A stretch of DNA of 64,000 bases, taken from positions 124,001 through 188,000 of the forward strand of contig NZ_JAUOPN010000008.1 in assembly GCF_030547005.1 (NCBI RefSeq). Direction: 5' to 3'. This document shows, one piece after another, positions 1 to 8,351 of the stretch. The position numbers and the translations under genes are program-made. A model generated the notes under the pieces. The model was not told the DNA's origin and did not search any database. It saw only the letters and a list, made by a program, of their open reading frames with translations. Source of the stretch: Maribacter sp. 1_MG-2023 (GTDB lineage: Bacteria; Bacteroidota; Bacteroidia; Flavobacteriales; Flavobacteriaceae). Numbering within the stretch: the stretch's first letter is position 1; every line of letters begins with the position of its first letter.

Positions 1-517
1 AAACCAGTACAGCACCAACCATCCAAAGTTTTATGTTGAAAAATATGATTCTAACTTCTTGATTAGGCAGATAGGTGCAAATAAATATTAAAACGGCACT
101 AGCACCCGCTGAGGCACCAATTAAAGAAGCATTCGTGTCAAAAAATGCAGGAAAGATATTATATCCTAAAACAAAGAATAGTCCGCCTAAAATCACTCCG
201 AGTAAATAAACATTTAAAAATCGTTTTGCATCAAAGAGATTTAAAAATATTCTACCTACAAAATAAATCATCAACATGTTCCAAAACAAGTGTCCAATAC
301 CACCATGAAAAAATGAATAGGTAACTATAGACCAAGGTTGAAAAGCGATATCGACAATATCATTAGGTAACTCAAACCATTGAACAATGGTATCTTTTTG
401 TAAACCAAGTAAGAATGGTATTAAAGCATTTACAATAAAAACCACTACATTGACTGCAATGAGCTTCTCTGCAATGTTTAATCTACTAAATTGATATTTT
501 AAATCTGGTTGAGCCAT
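1..517 (-). CDS. Rhomboid family intramembrane protease, 3' end cut by the window edge
   Basis: The first 172 residues are present; the rest lies before base 1. This is a polytopic inner-membrane protein of the rhomboid serine protease family, which cleaves substrates within the membrane. Visible family marks are the HGGIGHLFWN segment (about residues 71-80) that ends transmembrane helix 2, and GASAG (about 134-138) with the candidate catalytic Ser136. The partner histidine would lie in the missing part, so activity cannot be judged. The ATG is only 3 bases after the stop of the second rhomboid gene, so the two are probably cotranscribed downstream of mutL. The substrate is unknown. Confidence 0.88.
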   Translation of the reverse strand, partial: MAQPDLKYQFSRLNIAEKLIAVNVVVFIVNALIPFLLGLQKDTIVQWFELPNDIVDIAFQPWSIVTYSFFHGGIGHLFWNMLMIYFVGRIFLNLFDAKRFLNVYLLGVILGGLFFVLGYNIFPAFFDTNASLIGASAGASAVLIFICTYLPNQEVRIIFFNIKLWMVGAVLV

Positions 518-520
518 ATC

Positions 521-1264
521 TTAGTTCCACCTTTTATCATTAAACTGATTTTTTTTCCAATACCACATCATTAAGAAACCAAATAAAGCTCCACCAACGT
601 GTGCAAAATGCGCTATACCTTGTCCAAACAAACTGTACCCAGTTACGCCGGAGAACAAATCCAAGCCAATTAAAACAGGAATAAAGAATTTTGCTTTTAT
701 AGGAACAGGTAGAAAAATAAGAAACAACTCGCTATTAGGATAAGACATTCCAAATGCTACCAAAATACCATAAATAGCACCTGATGCACCCACAACTGGA
801 GTATTGAAAGCACCTAAAAAGTTATCGATAGTTGCTTTCCCTGCAATGCTATACCACTCCGTATTATACTGCCCACTATTAATAATCTCTAGAATACTAC
901 TTTCAGAAATTCCAGAATCTATCAGAGCACTCATGCCGGCATTATAGTAGTAATAGTTAACACCTATATGAATTAAAGCTGCACCTAAACCCGCTGAGAT
1001 ATAGAAAAACAAAAACTTATTTCTGCCCCACATACGCTCTAAAGGTGTACCGAAAGCCCATAATGCATACATATTAAAAAGTATATGCATAAAGCCACCA
1101 TGCATGAACATATGTGTTATAATCTGCCATAGTTCAAAGTGTTCATTCTTTGGGAAATATAACGAGAACCACTCGTACATTTGCTCGCCATACATTTGTG
1201 TAGCGATAAAAAACAGAACATTGATAATCAGTAAATGTTTTATAGTATCTGTAATTCTTCCCAT
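521..1264 (-). CDS. Rhomboid family intramembrane serine protease
   Basis: A 247-residue multi-pass membrane protein with a full set of rhomboid marks: HGGFMHILFN (residues 55-64), the catalytic serine in GASGAIYG (Ser161), and the catalytic histidine in AHVGGALFG (His222). It is therefore predicted to be an active intramembrane protease. Its ATG directly abuts the mutL stop codon, and a second rhomboid follows after 3 bases, so mutL and two rhomboids form one transcription unit. The loop between helices, about residues 103-155, is long and asparagine/serine-rich. The paralogue next door may have a different substrate; none can be named. Confidence 0.92.
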   Translation of the reverse strand: MGRITDTIKHLLIINVLFFIATQMYGEQMYEWFSLYFPKNEHFELWQIITHMFMHGGFMHILFNMYALWAFGTPLERMWGRNKFLFFYISAGLGAALIHIGVNYYYYNAGMSALIDSGISESSILEIINSGQYNTEWYSIAGKATIDNFLGAFNTPVVGASGAIYGILVAFGMSYPNSELFLIFLPVPIKAKFFIPVLIGLDLFSGVTGYSLFGQGIAHFAHVGGALFGFLMMWYWKKNQFNDKRWN

Positions 1265-3115
1265 TTATATAAATTTTCGTTCAATATCATTCTCTGTAAT
1301 CGTAATGTAAACTTTTTTGTTAAACGGACTCAAAGTGGTTTCCTTACAAGCGAATAGATCATTAACTAATTTCACTTGAGACAACTCGTCTAAAGTTTCC
1401 CCTGTTTTAACCGAGAGGGTTTTAGCTAATGTTTTCGCCAACATATCACTTTGAGAAAAACTATCTCCAGGTACTTCTTGTTGAAAATCTGAAATCAGTT
1501 GTTCCATTATCATTTGCACTTCGCTTTCTACAACTAACACAGGTACACCAGAAATCTCTACTCCGTCTTCAGTTATTTCTCCGAATACAAAACCGACAGT
1601 ACATAAATTCTCTTTTATCTCTTTTAAGATATTTATTTCACTAGTAGAAAAAGATAAAGTCAATGGAAAAAGTAATTGTTGACTTACAGCTTCTTTTATA
1701 GTAATGTTCTTTAAGAAATTCTCGTATAGCACGCGTTGGTGCGCCCTACTTTGATTAATTACTACCATACCAGATTTTATAGTCGTAATAATATACTTTT
1801 TACGCATTTGAAAAGTAGTGGTCGTATGATCAAAAACTTCTCTTTCATCATCAAAAATACTACTATTTACAACCTCTGACTCAAATTCTAAATGGCTTGC
1901 CCCGTTATCAACTGTATTCTCTAAACCTACATATAAATTCTCCCAACCGTCAACTTTTGGTTTTGAATAGCTACCACCTCCAAAATTTCCTTTAGACGGT
2001 TGCACAGTTTCAAAAGGGTTAAAAGAAGAATCTACCACAACTTGAGGTATACCCACCTGTTTATTTTTATAGGAATACGGAGTATCTAAATTTTGATCTT
2101 GTTCAAAGTCTAGCGCAGGCACAACATTAAATTGCCCTAGACTATGCTTTACCGTAGATTTAAGCATTGCATACAATGTATGCTCGTCGTCAAACTTCAC
2201 TTCCGTTTTCGTTGGGTGTATGTTTATATCAATAGTACCGGGATCAACCTCTAAATTCAAAAAATAACCCGGATGTGTACCCGGACGAATTAATCCTTCA
2301 AAAGCACCCAATATGGCATGATGCAAATACGGACTCTTAATAAACCTATTATTGGCAAAGAAAAATTGCTCTCCCCTACTCTTTTTAGCGAACTCAGGTT
2401 TTTGAATATACCCTGAAATTTTTACTACATGAGTTTCCTCTTCAACGGGCACAAGCTTCTCATCGGTCTTTCTACCAAAAATATGTACAATACGTTTTCT
2501 AAAATCGGTACTTGGTAACTGAAATACATCGCTACCGTTATTATAAAAGTTAAATGCTACTTGCGGATGCGCTAATGAGATTCTATGAAACTCATCTGCT
2601 ATATGTCGATATTCGACTTGATCAGATTTTAAAAAATTACGTCTAGCAGGAATATTAAAAAACAGATTCTTAACTAACATTGAAGTTCCCTTTGGGGCAA
2701 CAACAACATCTTGGGTTACTATTTTACTGCCTTCAATTTTAATTTTAGTACCAATCTCGTCATCTTCAGTTTTGGTAAGCATTTCTACATGTGCAATTGC
2801 AGCAATAGAGGCTAGTGCCTCTCCTCTAAAACCCTTGGTATTTAAATTGAAAAGATCTTCTGCCTTTTGAATTTTAGATGTTGCATGGCGCTCAAAGCTT
2901 AAACGAGCATCTGTACCGCTCATTCCCTTACCGTTATCAACTACTTGAATTAGTGTTTTACCACCATCTTTTATGATAAGTTGAATTTCAGTAGCACCGG
3001 CATCAATGGCATTCTCCATTAATTCTTTTACCACAGAAGATGGGCGTTGCACCACTTCACCCGCAGCGATTTGGTTTGCTACATGGTCAGGTAATAATCT
3101 AATAATATCTGCCAT
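1265..3115 (-). CDS. mutL: DNA mismatch repair protein MutL
   Basis: A 616-residue MutL with a well conserved GHKL ATPase domain: ENAIDAGA near residue 35, DNGKGM near 60, and GFRGEALASI near 95. MutL couples MutS mismatch recognition to strand removal. The C-terminal dimerisation domain is present, but the endonuclease motif DQHA(X)2E(X)4E of MutH-less bacteria reads INQSRAHQRVLYE here (bases 1721-1759), and the usual CPHGRP-type segment near the C-terminus reads SPFNKK. The metal ligands therefore appear to be lost. The stop abuts the rhomboid ATG, and the start overlaps the stop of the gene before it by one base. Family assignment is certain; lack of nuclease activity is inferred. Confidence 0.97.
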   Translation of the reverse strand: MADIIRLLPDHVANQIAAGEVVQRPSSVVKELMENAIDAGATEIQLIIKDGGKTLIQVVDNGKGMSGTDARLSFERHATSKIQKAEDLFNLNTKGFRGEALASIAAIAHVEMLTKTEDDEIGTKIKIEGSKIVTQDVVVAPKGTSMLVKNLFFNIPARRNFLKSDQVEYRHIADEFHRISLAHPQVAFNFYNNGSDVFQLPSTDFRKRIVHIFGRKTDEKLVPVEEETHVVKISGYIQKPEFAKKSRGEQFFFANNRFIKSPYLHHAILGAFEGLIRPGTHPGYFLNLEVDPGTIDINIHPTKTEVKFDDEHTLYAMLKSTVKHSLGQFNVVPALDFEQDQNLDTPYSYKNKQVGIPQVVVDSSFNPFETVQPSKGNFGGGSYSKPKVDGWENLYVGLENTVDNGASHLEFESEVVNSSIFDDEREVFDHTTTTFQMRKKYIITTIKSGMVVINQSRAHQRVLYENFLKNITIKEAVSQQLLFPLTLSFSTSEINILKEIKENLCTVGFVFGEITEDGVEISGVPVLVVESEVQMIMEQLISDFQQEVPGDSFSQSDMLAKTLAKTLSVKTGETLDELSQVKLVNDLFACKETTLSPFNKKVYITITENDIERKFI

Positions 3116-3408
3116 TATAAGGTAAAGAAAATTGTGAGGTCAAAATCGATTATGTAAAGAAAAATAAGAAGCAATACCGCAATAATAATTACCATTCTAA
3201 TTTTTAAATTGCGATCTCCTTGTCTTTTGGTATCTTCTATAGCACTATTAATCTTTCTTTTTAATCCTCGAGATGTATTTAACGTACTACGAAATTGGTC
3301 GAATTTAGGTTCCATTTTAAACGGATTCCCTTTTCCTTTGCCATCATAATACCTAGGATTGTATTCAAATGACCTATTTTTTCGTAACCGCGTTATTTTG
3401 CTCAACAT
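3115..3408 (-). CDS. Small single-pass membrane protein of unknown function between ribH and mutL
   Basis: About 97 residues. The N-terminal half is basic and hydrophilic, with an RSFEYNPRYYDGKGKGNP segment that looks conserved, and a single strongly hydrophobic helix fills the last 25 residues. Proteins in this position are often labelled riboflavin synthase subunit beta in flavobacterial genomes, apparently because of the neighbouring ribH; nothing in the sequence supports an enzymatic role. The ATG at 3408 is chosen because a GAGG lies 8 bases upstream; an ATG at 3414 is the alternative. A longer reading from 3477 would add a poorly supported N-terminus. The end overlaps the mutL start by one base. 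Confidence 0.75.
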   Translation of the reverse strand: MLSKITRLRKNRSFEYNPRYYDGKGKGNPFKMEPKFDQFRSTLNTSRGLKRKINSAIEDTKRQGDRNLKIRMVIIIAVLLLIFLYIIDFDLTIFFTL

Positions 3409-3537
3409 CCCCATAACCTCAAAGTTACTTAAAATAGAAAAATAGGGCATGTTACCAATGCCAAAATTTGTTAACATCTTACGATACTAATCTAATACAC
3501 TTAAACTTATAAGAAAATAGAGCTATAAAAAAGACTA

Positions 3538-4020
3538 CTAACTACCTAAAACTGCCATTTTAATAGCAGCAATAGCGGCTTCAGTACCTTTATTACCATG
3601 CTTACCACCACTACGATCTATGGCTTGTTGCATGTTATTATCTGTAAGAACACAAAATATAACAGGCACATTTGTAGTGATATTTAAGTCTTTAATACCT
3701 TGAGCCGTAGCATCACAAACAAAATCAAAATGTTTGGTCTCCCCTTGTATTACACTACCAATAGCAATTACGGCATCAACCTTATGGCTATTAATCATTT
3801 TTTTTGAACCAAAAGTAAGTTCAAAACTACCAGGAACGTTCCATCTTATAATATCAGATTCGTCCGCTCCACAATCAATTAATGCTTCAATTGCTCCTGA
3901 ATACAAACCCTCTGTTATTTCTGAATTCCATTCAGAAACAACAATCCCAAACCGAAGTCCGTTCGCGTTTGGGATTGTTGCCTTATCGTAAATCGATAAA
4001 TTTTTATTTACTGTAGCCAT
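3538..4020 (-). CDS. ribH: 6,7-dimethyl-8-ribityllumazine synthase
   Basis: A 160-residue lumazine synthase, which condenses 5-amino-6-ribitylaminouracil with dihydroxybutanone phosphate in riboflavin synthesis. Visible marks are the substrate-binding WNSEIT near the N-terminus, VPGSFELT near residue 65, and the catalytic GSVIQGETKHFD around residues 87-98. Length is typical for the icosahedral-type enzyme. The start codon overlaps the stop of the TPR gene by one base (TAATG), so they are translationally coupled. No FMN riboswitch is seen upstream, and the other rib genes are not in the window. Confidence 0.97.
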   Translation of the reverse strand: MATVNKNLSIYDKATIPNANGLRFGIVVSEWNSEITEGLYSGAIEALIDCGADESDIIRWNVPGSFELTFGSKKMINSHKVDAVIAIGSVIQGETKHFDFVCDATAQGIKDLNITTNVPVIFCVLTDNNMQQAIDRSGGKHGNKGTEAAIAAIKMAVLGS

Positions 4021-4787
4021 TACTCACCACTTTTAGCCATACCTATAAAAGCATCTATAGAATTGGCGTTTTCTGATTTTGGAAACTCGTCTTTTATTTT
4101 CTGAAAAAAACCTAAAGCTTTATCCTTATCTCCCATTTCTAAAGCAGTAACACCTGCTTTATATAAAAATTTAGGAGCAGTATATTCGTTACCACTATGC
4201 TTTACAGCAGCTTCATAATAACTTAATGCATCTGAAGCTTGGTCTAATTGCATAAAAGCATCACCTAAACCACCTTTTGCCAAAGCACCCAAAACAGCAT
4301 CTTCAGAGCTAAAATCCTCTAAATATGTAATAGCTTCTTGGTAGTTGTTCATATTCAAGTATGCCATACCTGCACTATAATTTGCAAGGTTAGCAGCTTT
4401 GGTACCATTGTATTCTTCAATAATATCTAAAAAACCATATTTACCTTCAGCGCCTTCTAATGCCAACGTAAACAATGAATCTTTTGCAGTTGTAGCAACC
4501 AATGCTTGGTCGAAATATTGTTGTGGGTAGTACATCTCATTTGCTGCACTAGCCTCTTTTGGTTTCTCTACGAATTGGTCATAAGCTAAATAGCCTAAAA
4601 CACTAATAGCAATAACACCTATGGCACCTAAAATGAAATTCTGATTCTTAGAAACCCACTCTTCTGATCTAGAAGCGCCTTCATCTAATGAACTAAAAAC
4701 CTCAGCCGTTGTGCTTTCCTGTTCGTCAAATTCTTGCTGTTCAGCTTTCGTTTCAGGTTTATATCCTCTTTTCTTATATGTTGCCAT
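4020..4787 (-). CDS. Membrane-anchored tetratricopeptide repeat protein (YfgM-like)
   Basis: A 255-residue protein with an acidic, hydrophilic N-terminus, one transmembrane helix around residues 50-70 (NFILGAIGVIAISVLGYLAY) and a TPR-like repeat region from about residue 130 onward. This is the architecture of YfgM-type proteins, which display periplasmic TPRs and assist exported proteins; the role here is inferred from architecture only. It is the first gene of an apparent operon with ribH, the small membrane protein, mutL and the two rhomboids. A complete Bacteroidota-type promoter lies 20 bases upstream (4808-4836). Confidence 0.85.
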   Translation of the reverse strand: MATYKKRGYKPETKAEQQEFDEQESTTAEVFSSLDEGASRSEEWVSKNQNFILGAIGVIAISVLGYLAYDQFVEKPKEASAANEMYYPQQYFDQALVATTAKDSLFTLALEGAEGKYGFLDIIEEYNGTKAANLANYSAGMAYLNMNNYQEAITYLEDFSSEDAVLGALAKGGLGDAFMQLDQASDALSYYEAAVKHSGNEYTAPKFLYKAGVTALEMGDKDKALGFFQKIKDEFPKSENANSIDAFIGMAKSGE

Positions 4788-4807
4788 CTGTAAATTTATT
4801 GGTCGCG

Positions 4808-4836
4808 CAAAAATAATGGTTTTATTGAAATCGCAA
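4808..4836 (-). promoter_or_regulatory. Bacteroidota-type promoter for the TPR-ribH-mutL unit
   Basis: On the minus strand, TTG (4834-4836) is followed after 18 bases by TATTTTTG (4808-4815), matching the TTG / TAnnTTTG consensus for the primary sigma factor of Bacteroidota. The start codon of the TPR gene is about 20 bases downstream. A separate plus-strand TATTTTTG (4852-4859) faces recF but has no properly spaced TTG. Confidence 0.6.
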
Positions 4837-4910
4837 AGTGTATTTATTCGTTATTTTTGGATATTTTAAGCGAGTATAGATTCTTCCAAATTTAAAATCC
4901 GATTTTATTA

Positions 4911-5990
4911 ATGCTTCTGAGACAATTATCATTGATTAATTACAAAAATTTTGAGTCAAAAGAACTGACTTTCGATGCTAAAATAAATTGTATTGTAGGT
5001 GATAACGGAATTGGAAAAACAAACATTCTTGACGCTATCTATCATTTGTCATTTGGCAAGAGTTATTTTAACCCGGTATCATCTCAAAACATTCGTCACG
5101 GATCAGATTTTTTTGTGATTGACGGTACTTTTGAAAAAGAAGATAGAGAAGAAAAAATTGTATGTAGTCTTAAAAAGAATAACAAGAAAATCATTAAACG
5201 TAACGGAAAAGCATATGACCGCTTTGCCGACCATATAGGTCTTCTACCCTTAGTAATAATTTCCCCAGCAGATAGAGACCTTATTATAGAAGGTAGTGAT
5301 ACTCGTAGAAAATTCATTGATGGTGTTATCTCTCAATCAGACAAAAGCTATTTACAAAACCTTATCAACTATAATAAGGTAGTTTCTCAGAGAAATGCAC
5401 TTTTAAAGTATTTCGCAGCCAACAGAACATTTAACAAAGACACTTTAGCGGTCTATAACGAACAGATGAACACCTATGGCACCGAAATATTTAAAAAGAG
5501 AACATCATTCTTAGAAGCTTTTATTCCTATTTTTCAAGAACAATATAAATCTATCACAGGCAACACAGAAGATGTTTCCCTTTCTTACGATAGTAAATTG
5601 AAAGATTATGACCTGATTACGCTTTTAAATAAAAATTTAGATAAAGACCGCGCGCTACAATATACCAGCGTTGGTGTTCATAAAGATGACCTTAGCTTTG
5701 AAATTAGCAATCACCCTATAAAGAAATTTGGTAGTCAGGGGCAGCAAAAATCTTTTTTGATAGCCTTAAAATTCGCTCAATTTCATTTTATGAAATCGCA
5801 AAGTGGCACTACGCCAATATTAATTTTAGATGATATTTTTGATAAGTTGGATGAGCATCGTGTATCTCATATTATAACTCTAGTAAATGATGAGAATTTC
5901 GGACAAATTTTTATTAGTGACACCCATGCAGATAGAACTGAAAGTGTTGTTAAAAAAATTCATCAATCATATAAAATCTTTAAATTGTAG
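4911..5990 (+). CDS. recF: DNA replication and repair protein RecF
   Basis: A 359-residue SMC-like ABC ATPase that helps load RecA at gaps. Visible are Walker [10 protein letters not shown] (residues 30-38), the signature-like [14 protein letters not shown], and Walker [15 protein letters not shown] near residue 300. Length is typical. It is transcribed divergently from the TPR operon across a 123-base gap. It is followed directly by a lipoprotein gene and a DciA-like gene, with the recF stop only two bases before the next ATG. In many bacteria recF sits beside a DUF721/DciA gene, so this order is expected apart from the inserted lipoprotein. Confidence 0.97.
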   Translation: MLLRQLSLINYKNFESKELTFDAKINCIVGDNGIGKTNILDAIYHLSFGKSYFNPVSSQNIRHGSDFFVIDGTFEKEDREEKIVCSLKKNNKKIIKRNGKAYDRFADHIGLLPLVIISPADRDLIIEGSDTRRKFIDGVISQSDKSYLQNLINYNKVVSQRNALLKYFAANRTFNKDTLAVYNEQMNTYGTEIFKKRTSFLEAFIPIFQEQYKSITGNTEDVSLSYDSKLKDYDLITLLNKNLDKDRALQYTSVGVHKDDLSFEISNHPIKKFGSQGQQKSFLIALKFAQFHFMKSQSGTTPILILDDIFDKLDEHRVSHIITLVNDENFGQIFISDTHADRTESVVKKIHQSYKIFKL

Positions 5991-5992
5991 TG

Positions 5993-6409
5993 ATGAAAAA
6001 ATTACTGATTATTTGCTTCCTAATTCTTGCTTCATGTAGCTCTAAAGTTGACAAAAATCAATTACACCTATTAAATGGCTATTGGGAAATAAAAGAAGTT
6101 ACCTTTAAAGACGGAGCAAAAAAAGAGTATTCCATAAATAGTACGGTAGACTATATAAAACTAGACTCTTTAACAGGATTTCGAAAAAAAGTAGTCCCAA
6201 AATTCAATGGCACATTTGAAACGTCTAATGATGCAGAGCCTTTTCATATTAGCATATCGAACGATTCTATTTTTATGAATTACACCAATAATTCGAATAG
6301 TTGGAAAGAGGTTTTGACTAAACTAACAGAAGATAGTTTCTCGGTAAAAAACAAAGAAGGACTTACCTACCAATATAACAGATTTGAACCTATAAATATA
6401 ACCCCATAA
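5993..6409 (+). CDS. Lipoprotein of unknown function (lipocalin-like size)
   Basis: 138 residues starting from the ATG; a GTG directly before it could add one residue. The N-terminus is a lipoprotein signal ending in a lipobox of the form ILASC at about residue 15, so it should be exported and lipid-anchored. The rest is rich in beta strands, with a NGYWEIKEV segment early in the mature protein that resembles the opening of lipocalin-like domains; this is a weak resemblance. It sits between recF and the DciA-like gene, and its stop overlaps the next ATG (TAATG). Its conserved position suggests coexpression, not a shared function. Confidence 0.8.
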   Translation: MKKLLIICFLILASCSSKVDKNQLHLLNGYWEIKEVTFKDGAKKEYSINSTVDYIKLDSLTGFRKKVVPKFNGTFETSNDAEPFHISISNDSIFMNYTNNSNSWKEVLTKLTEDSFSVKNKEGLTYQYNRFEPINITP

Positions 6410-6705
6410 TGGCAAGCAGAGGCAACGATAATACTTCAATGAAAGATGCACTTTCTGCATTTATTCAGAAAAATAAATTAGAAAAAGGAATAGATAAAGT
6501 AGATGCAAGAACTGCATGGGCTAAACTTATGGGTAATGGTGTAAATAATTATACTACTGAAATTGAATTAAAGTTCGGCACCCTTTACGTGGCTTTAAGT
6601 TCTTCTGTATTACGTGAAGAGTTAAGCTTGGGAAAATCGAAAATAATTCGCATGCTCAATGAAGAAATTGGAAAAGAAGTCGTAAAAAAATTAGTACTTA
6701 GATAG
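6409..6705 (+). CDS. DUF721 / DciA-like protein
   Basis: A 98-residue cytoplasmic protein with the DUF721 pattern: a short alpha-helical lead (MKDALSAFIQKNKLEKGIDK), then AWAKLMGNGVNNYT, then the conserved core ending LREELSLGKSKIIRMLNEEIG. DciA proteins of this family load or operate the replicative helicase DnaB in bacteria lacking DnaC. The form here is the compact version seen in Bacteroidota. The placement beside recF supports a role in replication. A strong bidirectional terminator follows. Confidence 0.85.
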   Translation: MASRGNDNTSMKDALSAFIQKNKLEKGIDKVDARTAWAKLMGNGVNNYTTEIELKFGTLYVALSSSVLREELSLGKSKIIRMLNEEIGKEVVKKLVLR

Positions 6706-6731
6706 CCGTTAGTTGTTGGAAAATACTATAT

Positions 6732-6766
6732 AAAAAAAGCCAGTTCTTTCGAACTGGCTTTTTTTA
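6732..6766. terminator. Bidirectional intrinsic terminator between the DciA-like gene and ndk
   Basis: A 9-base stem AGCCAGTTC / GAACTGGCT with a four-base loop, flanked by A7 on the left and T7 on the right, so it can end transcription from both converging genes. Confidence 0.9.
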
Positions 6767-6782
6767 TCTCTAACAATCTTAC

Positions 6783-7202
6783 TTAGTAAATTTCTCTGCC
6801 AGAAAAATGGAATGAACCTTCAATAGCTGCATTCTCATCACTATCAGAACCATGTACTGCATTCTCACCAATACTAGTAGCAAACATTTTACGAATAGTA
6901 CCTTCAGCTGCATCTGCAGGGTTGGTAGCACCGATCAATGCTCTAAAATCTTCAACAGCATTTTCTTTTTCTAAGATAGCTGCTACAATTGTACCGCTTG
7001 TCATGAATTCAACTAATTCACCAAAGAAAGGACGCTCGCTATGTACACCATAAAATTCTTGTGCATCTCTTAAGCTCAATTGTGTATATTTCATTGCTAC
7101 GATTTTAAAACCAGCAGCAGTAATTTTTTCTAAAATAGCCCCAATATGTCCGTTTTTAACAGCATCTGGTTTAATCATTGTAAACGTTCTATTCGTACTC
7201 AT
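6783..7202 (-). CDS. ndk: Nucleoside-diphosphate kinase
   Basis: A 139-residue enzyme that transfers the gamma phosphate of ATP to other nucleoside diphosphates through a phosphohistidine. The N-terminal [17 protein letters not shown], the substrate loop and the active-site motif [12 protein letters not shown] (catalytic His near residue 117) are all present. It appears monocistronic: a terminator lies just past the stop, and a complete promoter fits in the 45-base gap upstream. Confidence 0.98.
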   Translation of the reverse strand: MSTNRTFTMIKPDAVKNGHIGAILEKITAAGFKIVAMKYTQLSLRDAQEFYGVHSERPFFGELVEFMTSGTIVAAILEKENAVEDFRALIGATNPADAAEGTIRKMFATSIGENAVHGSDSDENAAIEGSFHFSGREIY

Positions 7203-7217
7203 ATCTTAATTTTTGCG

Positions 7218-7247
7218 CAAAAATACGTTTTTCCACATATCTCACAA
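7218..7247 (-). promoter_or_regulatory. Bacteroidota-type promoter for ndk
   Basis: Minus-strand TTG (7245-7247), exactly 19 bases, then TATTTTTG (7218-7225), 15 bases before the ndk ATG. It is the best consensus match in the window and fills the short gap right after the stop codon of the upstream phosphatase gene. Confidence 0.72.
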
Positions 7248-8276
7248 CTATTCGTAGACTTGTTCTAATTTCTCTAACACTATTCCGTTATCTCCAACTA
7301 TTTTAAAATCAACCTTTTTGGCGTCAAAATCAAACTCTAAAATTCCGAAACTTTCTGTAAAAACAACTTCCCCTACTCTATATTTATTAGGCTCACCAGT
7401 AAATCCTCTGTAAGCATGTGTTAGTCCGCTACTCGTAAAATCTATTACCGGATAACTCATTCCATCGATAGTAGTTTTTGAAAATTCAGAAATATGACGA
7501 TCACCAGATAATACAATTACCCCGTCCGCATTCGAATCAGCAATAACTGTTGCAAGTTTATCAACCTCATGCGGAAAATTACCCCAAGCTTCAAATCCGT
7601 GTTCATCAGACAGGTATTGAACACTGCTTACAATAATATTAAAATCAGATTTTGATGTATTCAGTTCATTTTCTAACCATGCCCACTGCACGTCACCTAA
7701 CATAGTACCGTCGCCATATGCATTTGGTTTAACTCTTTTAGAGGTTTCAGTATCAGGCGTCAATTTTGTTCTAAAATAACGTGTATCAAGTATGATAAAA
7801 TTAATAGAATGACCATTTACTTCATATTTCTTAGAATTATAAACCCCTTTACGTTTTCTTAGCGGACTATCATCTGGAACATTCATAAAATTCAAAAACT
7901 CTTGCTGACTGGCATCTTTGGCTTCAAATTCTACTCCGCCATCATTTAGACCATAATCATGATCATCCCAAGTACCCAATATATCCGTACTTTCTACTAG
8001 CTTTTTATATTCCGTTTGCTCCTTCTGCTTATTATACATCGCTCTCAAAGCAACCATATCATCGGTATCGGCATAAATATTATCGCCGCCCCACACCCAT
8101 ACATCTGGCTTGGTATTTAAAATATCATCCCACAAAAGATTAGGTAAATCAATTCTATTGCAAGAACCAAAAGCTAAAACAAAATCGCTGTTTGTAGCTT
8201 TATTATCAACTTGTTTTTTGTTTGACGAACATGACGCTAAAAGAAGCGCGCAAATAAAAAAGTATGTAATTTTCAT
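7248..8276 (-). CDS. PhoD-like metallophosphatase, lipoprotein
   Basis: 342 residues with a lipoprotein signal (ALLLASCSS, Cys near residue 16). The PhoD/alkaline phosphatase D metallophosphatase core is clear: FGSCNR near residue 36, VWGGDNIYAD near 60, WDDHDYG near 103, a LDTRYFR segment, and SGDRHIS near 258. These residues bind the two-metal centre. The family hydrolyses phosphate mono- or diesters outside the cytoplasm; the actual substrate is unknown. ndk follows after 45 bases but has its own promoter, so the two are probably unrelated. Confidence 0.9.
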   Translation of the reverse strand: MKITYFFICALLLASCSSNKKQVDNKATNSDFVLAFGSCNRIDLPNLLWDDILNTKPDVWVWGGDNIYADTDDMVALRAMYNKQKEQTEYKKLVESTDILGTWDDHDYGLNDGGVEFEAKDASQQEFLNFMNVPDDSPLRKRKGVYNSKKYEVNGHSINFIILDTRYFRTKLTPDTETSKRVKPNAYGDGTMLGDVQWAWLENELNTSKSDFNIIVSSVQYLSDEHGFEAWGNFPHEVDKLATVIADSNADGVIVLSGDRHISEFSKTTIDGMSYPVIDFTSSGLTHAYRGFTGEPNKYRVGEVVFTESFGILEFDFDAKKVDFKIVGDNGIVLEKLEQVYE

Positions 8277-8338
8277 ATGAGATAGTTAAGTCTGGGTAAA
8301 ATTAAGGCTTTCGCTTTAAAGCCTATATTATTAAATTG

Positions 8339-8346
8339 TATCTTTG
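8339..8346 (+). promoter_or_regulatory. -7 element placed 5 bases before an ATG
   Basis: TATCTTTG matches TAnnTTTG and ends 5 bases before the ATG of the DHH phosphoesterase gene, so transcription would begin at or next to the start codon. No well-spaced TTG is seen upstream. Confidence 0.45.
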
Positions 8347-8351
8347 CCGCC

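Noticed and set aside
4021-4910. FMN riboswitch before ribH
   Set aside because: ribH is translationally coupled to the TPR gene, and the 123-base leader before that gene has no FMN-aptamer-like conserved sequence.
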